64,000 nt of DNA from Ctenosaura bakeri (taxonomy: Eukaryota > Chordata > Lepidosauria > Squamata > Iguanidae). The notes under the pieces were generated by a model. It was not told where the DNA came from. It worked only from the letters and a program-made list of their open reading frames with translations, and ran no database searches. Both the position numbers and the translations under genes were made by a program. Shown here in pieces: positions 44,625 through 55,210 of this stretch. Every line of letters starts with the position of its first letter. Within the stretch, counting starts at the first letter, position 1. The stretch lies in NCBI GenBank assembly GCA_948474755.1, contig CAOLHI010001438.1:1-64000 (forward strand), in the 5' to 3' direction.

Positions 44625-44832
44625 GCATGTGCCTTCTAGTCGTTTGTGGACTGATGGCAACCTCATGAATTTCATAGGATTTTCTTAGGCAAGAAATACC
44701 AAGAGGTGGGTTTTCGCAGTCCTTTCCTTTGAAATATACCTTATAGCACCTGGAATTAATTGTTAGTCTCTCATTCAAGTGCTAATCAGGCCTGAATCTG
44801 CTTAGTTCCCACAATAAGACAGGATCTAGCTA
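44625..44832 (-). mobile_element. 5S rRNA-derived SINE, reverse
   Basis: On the minus strand it reads a 5S-like head (GCTAGATCCTGTCTTATTGT, TAAGCAGATTCAGGCCTGAT, CACTTGAATGAGAGACTAAC), then a body with AATACCTTATAGGTATA-like sequence, TTGCCTAAGAAAATCCTATG, and a Bov-B-like tail. The order matches the two forward copies. Confidence 0.72.
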
Positions 44833-46197
44833 CTTCACAGCTAAATAACTCAGAATTCATATGGTGAAGGTCAAAATAATCTGAGTAGTATGACATTCTG
44901 ACACTTCATACTTCTAAAACATTGCAACAAAAAAGGTCATTTCTAGAATCAAATCTCACAGAAGAAGTAGGAGTAGATTGTAAAACCTATGAACATGCAT
45001 CAGCAACAAACAATAATCCAAATATCAGTTGCAAGGGGTACAAGTTGGACAATATGTATCATCCATATGGACTTGCACAGTAAACAGCTGGATTACTCAT
45101 CCCATGATTTGACGATCAAAGTCCATAACATGGCTATGAAGTCATCTCAGAGAGGTGCAAAACAAGAACCTTCTTTTGCATTTGGTGAGCAAATCAGATG
45201 GGCTCACGTGTTGTAACAAGCCAGACAGCAGCTGCTGCCAACCTGGTAGTGTGTGAATAATTTCACAAGAATTGGGCAGCCTTTCAGGGAAAGGATGAAA
45301 TATTTTCTTCATGGAGCAGAACAATGGAAAGAGGGTTTTTGTTTTTTTCCTAAAAAAAAACAACCAACAACCAACAAACACAAATAAATTGTGGATTTTT
45401 TTTAACACAGTGTGTGATTTGCTCTATTTAATCTATGATACTACCACTATTTCCATTTCATTTGAGCACCCAGCTGATCTCTATTGAAGAGTAGTTTATA
45501 ATGCAAGAGTGATTAAAATTCAACAATAACTGGGGCAGACAGAAGGCTCTAAAACAGAGAACCTTTGAACATCAGATTTAGAAAGATAATGTGCCCTAGT
45601 CCAACCTCATCACTCATTTTCATAGCTTTTGATATTCTCAGTAAGATTCTTTATTGATATCTCATGGTAACTAGGGAACAAAGGGAACTGATTTGCGCTG
45701 CAACCCAGATAGGAGATTTTAATATGTTTTACAAAATGTTCTGTGAAATCTTTGGTAAATCCAAACAGTGCCACCCACCAATAACCTTAGTGTTTTGTCT
45801 CTCATTTCCTCCTTTGTTAATATGGAACAGTGTTTCAGTTTGGTTTTGAAATTATTCTTTCTCTTGTTTAAAAAGCTTTTTTGTAACTCTACCACAATGA
45901 AGACAGTAGGGCCAAGATCCTACATCAGGACTGTGTAGTGTAAATCTCCTCATGGGGAGTTATACATTGATTGTGCTACACAACCCGTGTATTAAATAAC
46001 AACCATGCATAACTAAATGCACAACCAGAGGTGCATGGATATCCAGATGCACATGTTCATTCATATCTGTATGCACAATGGTACCAGATGCACTATTCCA
46101 CCTCTGCAACCTTGAACTGGACATGGAATAAATTGAATAAAAATGTCCAGCAACTTCCCTAGGGGAATTTATATAACCTAGAGCTCTGAATACTCTG
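44833..46197. other. Unassigned DNA
   Basis: No gene recognised. A CCAAC/CAAACA low-complexity run lies at about 45360-45385. Confidence 0.5.
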
Positions 46198-46425
46198 CAG
46201 GCACCAGATGCCACCTGATCTTGGAATCTAAGCAGAAACAGGGTTTGTTAGTAGTTGGATGGGGGACCACTAATGAATACTAGGTGTGGGAGGCTGTATT
46301 TCAGAGGAAGGCAGTTGGCAAAGTCACTGTCTCCAACTATTCCTTGCCTAAGAAAATCTTATGAAATTCATGGGGTTACCGCAAGTTGACAGGCAACTTA
46401 AAGGAAGTATACCCACTCACCCACG
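46198..46425 (+). mobile_element. 5S rRNA-derived SINE, near complete
   Basis: The head resembles 5S rRNA across its whole length: TGATCTTGGAATCTAAGCAG (46217 on), GTTAGTAGTTGGATGGGGGA (46248), GAATACTAGGTGTGGGAGGC (46275). The body has TTGCCTAAGAAAATCTTATG and the tail GTTGACAGGCAACTTAAAGG. The 5S internal promoter region is recognisable but diverged. Confidence 0.82.
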
Positions 46426-48465
46426 CCCACACATAGGTATACACATAATACCGACAGGATTTTGGCCTGGAATTCTTGGTTTTAAAATAACCTTTATTGT
46501 CTTCTGCACCAACCAACTAAAATTCCAATTTCTGAGTGATTCAGTCTAAACACTTTTAGTGTAAGGTAGAGTTGTCCAATCTGGGATATACTTTCCTTCT
46601 TCCAGAAACTCCCCACATACCACTCCTCTTGAGAGGATCAGATGCCTGCAAGGAGGAGGAAAGTGTCTGATTCTGTTTTTAAAATTATTATTTCGAATTT
46701 CATGCATGTTTCTCATGTTCCATGCCAAGAATATTATCATAAACAACAACCACAACAACAAATTAAGCTGAAGAAAAAAATAAAACTATAGTTACTTTTA
46801 GCACAAGCAATCAATTCCTGCTAGAGAAACTAAGCCTTTAACTTTGTGTTGTTGCCCTCCAAATTATTGGTGGCAAAATCAATGCCTCACCTCAGGAATG
46901 TTCCCCATGGGGTACATAAACTAAAATGTTGTTTATTCATTGGATTGTGGTTAGTTCTCTTCTGGCTCATATGCTTGCTATGTTTTTAAAATTTACACAT
47001 ACTGAGCCCAAAAACAATTCGGAAAGTCTGGCTTTTGCCAATTACGCAGGCAGAATCAATATAAGCACATACAGCTATTAGAGACATGTGAGTATGACAA
47101 TGAAGCCATGGAATAAAGCTCACAAGAGCAGTGGCATGCCGCTGAAGCAGCATTATCTCACCACATTAAATTCTTAAGGGAAGTAAAACTTGCTAACATA
47201 CACTTATTTGGTAAAGTACAAGATAGTTTCAAATGTATTGCACTCTCAGTAAAGGCGTTGCTACTGCTAATGCGTACCGGTGTAATTCTGGAGTGCAGGT
47301 ATCTCAGAGAGTCTGGTAGGCATGCTATCTTTTCAAAATGTGCTTATGCCTATCCCATCCAACATACATTGCTTGGGTATAACTCTGAAATAGAACGGAA
47401 TCCTAGTACTCAGTCCCAATTAAAACCGACCCATTAAATAAATGGCTGAATGGTGAGTCACCATGTAGGTGGGAATCCAACTGATTCAATAGCTCTGTTC
47501 TAACAGGGACTAATTAGTAAGATTTAGACCATAGTTTTAGTATATAAATGCATACTCACAAGTGATTTTCAGTTTGTACTTTTGTCCCATATTACACGAT
47601 CTAATATAACAGATGCCAGAGAAGAAAAGGGGAATTGTGTCACAGGTGATGAAATGAACTCAACCACATTCCTTTGTGAGAGGACCTCATCACAGTTCCT
47701 GATGCCATTGAGTTCCACACTAAAATGGAAAAGATGGGGCTCATCTTGGACCTTGAACCAGGAACAAGACTTCATTTCTCATCTTTATTGAGGTAGGAAG
47801 AAGGAACAGAAATGTCCTTTTTGTGGGGAGGACTGCAACTCTCATAAGGGTATACATGCTGGGGAATTTGAAGAGCTGTCCTCACAAAAGGTAACTTTTC
47901 ATATCTTGGAAGTTAAGCACTCCCAGCTGGTTCCTATATATGCAAGCTAAGAACAATCAGCAACACATGCTGCACATCATGCTAGTCACTGATGACAGGA
48001 GATATGCTTTCTTTGCCCTATATACCTTTCAGACAATAGGAATAAGCTAATGAAGAAGAGATTTAAACTTCTAGTAGCTGGATCCTGAACTTCCATGACA
48101 ATGTCCTGAGGGCATTGTCCTACCAATAGGAATTTCACTCATCCCAAATGAAATTTTCTTTCAATCTCCAAATTTCTAGCAATTCAGCTGAGCAATTATA
48201 AATATGATTTAGGCATCCAAAGAACAGAAGCAAGCAAAGTTACCAAGGTAATGCAAACAAAGCAGCTATAAAAATTCTAGGTGGTAACAATTTTCAGTGT
48301 CTCACTCTCTGCAATGTTAGAAATTTGGAGACTGATGGAAAATTATGCTGGGGAAATTCATATATGGATGGTCAATGGCCTCATTTCAACACCCCATAGT
48401 TCCAATATGCAAAAAATAAAACAAAAACAAACATCTAAGAGCAGTCGACCACTTTTCAAATGGAT
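46426..48465. other. Unassigned DNA
   Basis: About 2 kb with no recognised gene. The frame at 47582-47791 and its antisense have no domain. An ACAACAACC low-complexity patch lies near 46741-46760. Confidence 0.5.
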
Positions 48466-49912
48466 CACTTGAATGGGTTCTGTCCTAGACTCAGAGCTAC
48501 TCAACATCTCTATCTGTGATTTGGATGAGGGAATAGAGGGTGTTCTTATCAAATTTGCAGATGACACCAAATTAGGAGGGGTAACTAACATCCCAAAGGA
48601 CAGGTTCAGAATTCAAAATGATCTTAATAGACTAGATTGCTGGGCCAAAACTAGAAAAATGAATTTCAACAGAGAGAGGTGTAAGGTAAGAAAAAAATGG
48701 AAAGCACAAATATGAGCTGGGTGATACCTGGTTTGACCACAGTACATGCGAAAAGGATCTAGGCATCTTGGTAGACTAGAAGCCGAACATGAGTCAGCAG
48801 TATGACGCAGCAGCTAAAAAAACCCCAATGCATTTCTGAGCTGCTTCAATAGCAGTATAGTGTCAAGGGAAGTGATAGTGCCACTCTATTCTGCTTTGGT
48901 CAAACCCCATCTGGAATACTGTGTCCAGTTCTGGGCACCACAGTTCCAGGACAGATATTGACAAGCTGAAATGTGTCCAGAGGAGAGCGAGCAAAATGGT
49001 AGAAGGCCTGGAAACCATGCTCTATGAGCAGCAGCTTAGGGAGCTGGGTATGTTTAGCCTGGAAAAGAAAAGGTTAAGAGGCGACATGATAGCTATGTTT
49101 AAATATTTGAAGGAATGTCATATGTAGAATGCAACAGTCATGTTTTCTGCTCCTCCAAAGACTAGGATACAGAGCACTGGTTTTAGATTGTTAGATTGAA
49201 CAGCTTAGGTCCAGGCATTTTGAAGGACCGTATCTCTCTGTATAAGCCAGCTAAAACCTTAAGATCTGCTGGGGAAGCTTTCTCTCTGTCCCACCATCAA
49301 CCCAGGCTCACCTGGTGAGGACATGGGAGAGAGTCTTCTCAGTGGCTGCTCCCACCCTGTGGAACACCTTACCACAGGAAGCTAGGCATGCTCCCTCTCT
49401 GCTCTCCTTTCACCGAACAGGTAAAAACTTTTCTCTTCTAACAGGTTTTCATGTAAACCGGACAGCCTCATTTATTAATTGTTGTACTGGAATATTCTTT
49501 TAAGTGTTTTTATGATTGTATATCTGTTTAATGTTTTTAACTGTTTTGAATGTTTTTAAAGTATTTAATGTTTTTAATGTGTATTTATTGTCGGAACCTA
49601 CCTTCTGGGTCTCAATTCTGGGAGAAAGGCAGCCTAGAAGTACAACACAACACAACACAATACAATACATAAATCAATCGTCAGGAAAAGAGATTCCAAT
49701 GAAACATCAAGAAGAACATCTTGATGTTAAGAGCAGTTCAGCAGTGGAATACACTTCCTTGGAATGTGATGGAGTCTTCTTCTTTGGCAAACTTCTTTTA
49801 AACAGAGGCTGGATGGTCATCTGCTGGGAATGCTTGGAGGGTATATTGCTGTACGGCATGGGGTTGGACTTGATGGCCCTTCTGGTCTCCTCCAACTCTA
49901 TGATTCTATGAT
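48466..49912 (+). pseudogene. CR1 LINE 3' part, interrupted by an L2 fragment
   Basis: CR1 homology begins near GGGTTCTGTCCTAGACTC (the 'GSVLGP' region). It then gives DLDEGIEGVLIKFADDTKLGG (48515-48580, FADD intact), [40 protein letters not shown] (about 48983) and [16 protein letters not shown]. After the 49195-49675 insert it continues with AAGAGATTCCAATGAAACAT and ends with TCTATGATTCTATGATG. Several stops and shifts; more diverged than the copy at 17592. Confidence 0.87.
49195..49675 (+). mobile_element. L2-clade LINE 3' end nested in CR1
   Basis: Encodes, in 49315-49440, the end of L2 ORF2: MRTWERVFSVAAPTLWNTLP, then APSLLSFHRTGKNFSLL. A T-rich UTR follows with TTTTTAA/GTTTTTAATG repeats, then GGGAGAAAGGCAGCCTAGAA and a tail of ACACA/ATACA repeats (49640-49668). 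It divides the CR1 between CACTGGTTTTAGATTG and TCAGGAAAAGAG. Possible short duplications at the edges are too weak to call. Confidence 0.8.
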
Positions 49913-50072
49913 GTGTTGAGACACATTCCAAGTCTAGGACAATAACATCTGGAAGCGTTCTTTATATCCCTAATGTGAGCACACAATAGTGCTATCACCT
50001 GAAATTATAACATACCTGTCTGTTTGCTGGGTGTATAAGTCAAATGAAATCAGAATTTAGGATCAGCTAGAA
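49913..50072. other. Unassigned DNA
   Basis: Nothing recognised. Confidence 0.4.
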
Positions 50073-50140
50073 GACCATATGAAATTCATGGGATTGCCAT
50101 AATTCGACAGGCAACTTGAAGGCACATATACACATAAATG
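50073..50140 (+). mobile_element. 5S-type SINE 3' tail fragment
   Basis: ATATGAAATTCATGGGATTG then ATTCGACAGGCAACTTGAAG and a CACATATACACA tail, as in the SINE at 46198. Confidence 0.6.
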
Positions 50141-50655
50141 ACCCCTTAGTATTTGCATATAGCTTTGTGGTGGCTACCATTCCACAGACCATTTGCTCAG
50201 ACAGCAAAACCTCTCTCAATCATATGCAGGATCTCTTGTCCTTCCTGCCACTATCACTGCTGTGAAAGTAAAGAATTCCAAATTTCAGCACTTCCACTAG
50301 AAGTAAATTTCTACATTTAGGGGTCTTGCATTTATACCCTCCTCAGTGAGGATAGTTTATCATATGAAAGCCTTTTCCCAGGGCTAGCATAGAAAGCAAG
50401 AGAAATAAGTGTGCGCCTGTCAGACATAATTGTCTACATAGAGTTGATTGATATATTTTCCCCTATCCTAAAGAAAGAAATCTATTTAAAACTGGCATTG
50501 TCAAAATAGCCTTGAGCTACTTAAATCTTCCCTGAATCATTACTTTCTGCTAATCAAGTATGTTCTTCAGGCCTTCCCAAAGTCATTGCTGTTCACAGCT
50601 CCTTTATTTCATTTTTGTAAAGTTGATGAGCCTCTAACGACTCCAAAAGAACAAG
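50141..50655. other. Unassigned DNA
   Basis: No gene or repeat recognised. Confidence 0.45.
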
Positions 50656-50735
50656 CCCATACATGCCTACTCAGAAGTAAGCCACACATAATTCCATTTG
50701 ACTTACATACTCAAGTGCATACAGAGTTGCAACCT
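50656..50735. repeat. Short repeat, fourth copy
   Basis: CATGCCTACTCAGAAGTAAG and CATTTGACTTACATACTCAA, the family at 34002. Confidence 0.5.
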
Positions 50736-50775
50736 ATTTTTAATTTCTTTTTTTAATTTCTTTTTATATTAAATA

Positions 50776-51176
50776 CTAGCGTATCTACCTGGTGTTGCAT
50801 GAGATTTTATTTTCTCATAGGTAACTCTTGTTAGAAATACCTTAGGAATTACCTTACCTTATCTTAGGAATTAGATGTGGTTGAAATACACAGATTTGAG
50901 ATCCTGTCTTGTCCGATATCTGTCTGTACGTTTTCCCCATTCTCCCCAATCTAATCTGTATTCAAAGCTGCTAGGCCTTGTCTCCATAGTAACCAGACTA
51001 TTCAGATCTGTCTAAAGATGCCTCCCTGATCTGCCAACCCCAGGATTCGACAGAATCTTCACAGCCAGTCAATCATATGAGGTCTTCTTGCCTCACACAG
51101 CCAATCATATGAGGTCTTCGCCTGCCTGATGCAGACAGACAAACTCATTCACAAACCTTGACTTTTATATAGTAGA
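50776..51176 (-). mobile_element. Helitron, non-autonomous, reverse copy, 401 bp
   Basis: The minus-strand 5' end is A|TCTACTATATAAAAGTC (51177-51160) and the 3' end is CTAG|T at 50779-50775. It carries the AACCCCAGGATTCGACAGAA block (about 51037) and the GAGATTTTATTTTCTCATAG block. The GGGCC/AGAGCTC piece seen in other copies is missing. Confidence 0.86.
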
Positions 51177-51461
51177 TAAGTGAAGAAGAAGGAAAAAAAA
51201 AATAGAAGAAATGAATATATACAAAATTTACACATGCAAAAAAGTAATGAGAAGGAACATTACATTGTACATTGCTTAGGACAGAAAAGCAAAAGACATA
51301 AAGAGAAAAGAACATTTAGACTAAAAGTAATAACAATACTACCTAAATCAGTATATCAAATAGAAAAGAAGAGCAAAGAAGAGAAGCAGAAAAATGAACC
51401 TCCCCATATGATGCAGTCACAGGCTTGAATATTAACATTTCAATAACAACCTTCCTTGACA
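51177..51461. other. A-rich unassigned DNA
   Basis: Strongly A-rich; the 82-codon Lys-rich frame (51180-51428) is compositional. Confidence 0.5.
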
Positions 51462-51692
51462 ATAGCATTTCAAGATACCAGATCCTGTTTTATCTTAGAA
51501 GCTGGGCAAGGTCAGCCTGGTTTAGTACTTGGACAGGGGACTGGCCAAAGAATGTCAAGTAATGTAGGCTATATTTTAGAGGAAAGAACTGACAAAACCC
51601 CCTCTGAGTATTCCTTTCTTAACAAAAACCGCAGGAAATTCATGGGTCACCATATGTCAAGAAGTGACTTGAAGGCATATTCACACATACAC
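51462..51692 (+). mobile_element. 5S rRNA-derived SINE
   Basis: Head AGATACCAGATCCTGTTTTA, TTAGAAGCTGGGCAAGGTCA, GTTTAGTACTTGGACAGGGG; body TTAGAGGAAAGAACTGAC; tail CATATGTCAAGAAGTGACTT with GAAGGCATATTCACAC. Confidence 0.78.
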
Positions 51693-53203
51693 ACTGTCTT
51701 TCAAGAACTTTACAGATGTATCACATAGAGTACATATATACCATAAAGAGTACACGTGTATATATCCTCAAAATGCTTTTCTCACAGTATATCCATCAAG
51801 ATGAAGTTTCTACTGGAGTCAATACAACTCATACAGTTTACATATTTGTATGCTGTCCATGAAATCTTTCTTTCATTTGGTGTGTGTGTGCTTTCTCTTC
51901 TGGAATTGTAAGATCCTTTTGACCTGTATTTTTATTACAAGGTTATTGGCTGTTGATTTCTTTTCTGTCACAGTTTACATTTAATAGAAATTCTTGCAGT
52001 GCTATTTTCAGAACAGTGGCATAGGATGGGGGGGTGAGGAGGGTGGTGTGCCCTGGGCAGCACTTTTTGGGGGATGCCACTGTTCCTTGCCTGCCCCCCA
52101 ACATGCTGTCACCCCACCTCCATGCACTGTTGTCCCACTCCCATCTTCCTCCACTCACGCCAAGCTACATCAAAGTTTCAGAACTAGTTCAGCTGAGACA
52201 CAGAACTGGTATGAGAAACTAGTGAAAAATTATATTAAAAATGACAAAAATAGGGATAAAACAAATAGCATCAAATGTTCAAAACAACTGGGTGATAGGA
52301 ACATGATGTAAATACTACTTTTCCCATTATTTCATTTTCTTTTACACAAGATTATTATTCTTATACTTCTAATATCTTTCCTTTTTTTGGGACCACATTC
52401 TGCCCAACAATGGAACTTACGGGCTGACAATTCAAGAGCAAGAAACAGAATTGCCCCCCAGCACTTCCTATTATCACTCCTGCCACTGAATGACCCTTAA
52501 AAAAAAAGTACCTTTCTTGGCTATTTTCAGTGCTGGTGCTTGCACACATGCATGCACTCTTTCTCTCTCTCTCTCTCTCTCTCTCTGGTGTACACACCTA
52601 TATCTGTTTATGCTTTCCCTGCCATTGAAGGGAGAAAGAGAGAATGATAAATATCTCAACACTGATGACTAAGAGAAAAGGAGGTGGGACAGTAAGACAG
52701 AAGGAGGCAGTGATGTGGGGTGGAAAATTTTCCAAAATGTTCCACAGAATGTTCTAGTGCTATATTTTCCATAGTAAATTTTACATAAAATATACATTTA
52801 CCTTTGTCTATCCATAATATTCTAGACTGTTGTACTACAATCAGTCATGTTAGATAGGCTAAATATAATACATGAACTTCTACTTACTGGAGACAAACAT
52901 TGACAAACCCTAGTGCTCAGAGGAATAGACTAACAAATGAACACACTGCTAAGATTGCTATTTCACAAAAATCTCTTGCTTCCCAAACAGTCACAAGTAC
53001 AAGTACTCAAGACAAAATGTGATTAAGTTGTGTGTGACCACAAAATCACATAATACTTTACTGAAATGAAAGTTGTACTGAATCAGATTTTTCCAAGCTT
53101 GAAATGGATTTGACAGTGCAGAGAGTGAGTGAATGATTGAAACTGATAGTACTACAGTTATCTTTCAGGAAAAGAAAGATATATCAGGGCCCTCTGTCTC
53201 TAA
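51693..53203. other. Unassigned DNA with small repeats
   Basis: 52015-52110 has CAGTGGCATAGGATGGGGGG and GCCCTGGGCAGCAC, the left part of a hAT-like repeat without a right end. No gene recognised. Confidence 0.4.
52558..52586. repeat. (CT)n microsatellite
   Basis: Uninterrupted CT dinucleotides, about 29 bp. Confidence 0.9.
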
Positions 53204-53631
53204 GGCCCTTTCTGCAGCTTACCTCTGTCCCTGTGGTGTCTGGTGATTATGGCAGCAGTGGCTGTCCTAAGAGGGGAGCATAATGGAGCACTCCCCTCCA
53301 CATTGACTGCCTGCAGGATCCAGGAAGAGTGATGGCCACACCTCTTCCTGCCACAGCGCAACTCGGTACTATCCCAGGCTGCACTGGGGTAGGAAGCACA
53401 GCCATTGTGTTTCCAGGGCTTCTGCAGACAAGGTAAGTGTGGGAGTGCAGTGGGAGGGTGATGCCATTGCCGGTCATTGATGGGGAAAACTTGTCAATGA
53501 TTTGCAGCCCAATCAAGCTGCCTGAGGACAGGAGAAGGACAGGACCAGGATGGCATTGTGCATAAGCTTCGTCCCAGCCCCATCCTTCTCCTGTCCCCAT
53601 GGCAGGTTGGGTGCCTCAAGCGGAAAGGGCC
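53204..53631 (-). mobile_element. GC-rich MITE, copy D, 428 bp
   Basis: Ends GGCCCTTTCTGCAGCTTACC and CGGAAAGGGCC, with flanking triplets TAA and TAG. On the minus strand the interior matches 62359-62700 and in part 63232-63661 (CTTACCTTGTCTGCAGAAGC, CTTCCTACCCCAGTGCAGCC). The 117-codon minus-strand frame lies wholly inside it. Confidence 0.75.
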
Positions 53632-54969
53632 TAGGTCTGTGTCCAAAAACAGTGTTCTTTCAGCTGTATATTTTTTTTATTAAATATAAAGAAAGTAGAA
53701 GCAGTGTTTTACATCACTACAAATATTTTGATAAAATAATGTCCATGTCAAGGTTTGAGTGGGTTTGAACATAACATTTTAGCTAAATATTCTAAATGAG
53801 ATCATGTAACAGTTTTGAATGCCTACTAGAGCCAAGCACGTATGGGAAGGGAAATGGCCAAAACTGAGTGCAGTGCTGATTTCCTACCCCATCTCCAGTT
53901 GTTTGGTTCCAGTAGCAATTCAGAACAATAGCAATTCCTTGTGTCTCTCCTCTTCTCTCTCAGAAGTGTGAGTGAAATCCCACCATTTCCATATTCTTTC
54001 CTCCTCCCTCCCACCGCCCCCAAGGTCAAAACAGGCAGCTTGCAGCAATCCTGAATCAAAGGTTGTCCAGGAGTCAGACCACCCGAACTTCACCCCGGTT
54101 CTCCTTCTGTTATTTGTGGTCTTTGTCTTTAGCAAATTGTTGAGATGGAAATAATATTTGAAAACATTTTTAAAATGGTTAAAAAACATTTTTCTCATGT
54201 GTCAGGAAATCCGGACAAAAAGAATCCTGGACTGATGAGAATATTTGCAGTTCAGGATTTATTCTGCACAAAAAGTATGCTTTTTTTCACACTAGAAATG
54301 CAGAAATGCTGTTTTCTGTGCAAAAAATATATATGTGAATTTTGCATATAATAAGTCCTGAACTGTGAACAGTCTTTGAAAACTATTTACACAGCAAAGG
54401 AAAATTGGCAAAATTACTCATCACTTCCTTGAAGAACTAATTTAGCAGAGAATTACATCCCTAGAAAGAAAGATATTTCAGTCACAGAAGCTTGTTTTAG
54501 AGACGACAACAGCAACAACAACAAGCAGCATACACATATTTATACAACAACATCACCAAAGCAATAAAGGGAGCCACTATCAGTACAGAAGAGCATGAAA
54601 AGAGATCACCAGGACAGATGTCAGCAGTGGATGTCACTGTGTTCATGAATACTTGCCATTTTGAAATACACAAATTACCCTTTTCTTCTCATAAATCTGG
54701 ACTGGGGTTGTTAAATGAGTCAACAAAGCAGTTCAGTATTTTTTCTTTAGAAAAAAATACCAAAGATGAATATAGAAATCAAAGATGAATATAGAAATCA
54801 ATTACTACATTAAGTAAATTCAGTTACAGAATTTGAAATTGGAAGAGGGAGAAGGGGAGAGCAGAAGAAGGAATTTGATCAATGACATTACATGATATGC
54901 ACCATACAGACTAATATGCACACAGGAACTTAGCTACCCAAATGATTTTACAGTTTAAGTTTGCCAAAT
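53632..54969. other. Unassigned DNA
   Basis: No gene. A 20-bp unit (AAAGATGAATATAGAAATC) is tandemly duplicated at about 54761-54800. Confidence 0.5.
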
Positions 54970-55210
54970 GCCTATATTTAAATACTAAATTTGTATCCTG
55001 CCTTCCCATAGTATGCTCAAGATAGCTAACAACAGTAAAATTCAGCAGAAAAGCAAAACAAGGCAGGTAAATTCAGTGAAACTAATAAAGTGAACAGCCA
55101 ATTAAATTACAACACTGCATCTCAGTGGTCATAACAAGTAAGCTGTTGGGGTCAAGGATCTGCTTCAGTGAAAAAGTCCTTACCAGCCAGTGAAAGCTAA
55201 CTAGAAAGGC
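54970..55210 (-). mobile_element. Possible LINE 3' UTR remnant
   Basis: AAATTTGTATCCTGCCTTCC and CTCAAGATAGCTAACAACAG resemble the reversed tail of an L2 or similar LINE (a 'GTTAGCTGCCTTGAG...AAAGGCAGGATACAAAT' type end). Too diverged for a firm call. Confidence 0.3.

Noticed and set aside
46198..46300. Genuine 5S rRNA gene
   Set aside because: Too diverged from 5S rRNA and joined to a SINE body and tail; a 5S-derived SINE explains it.
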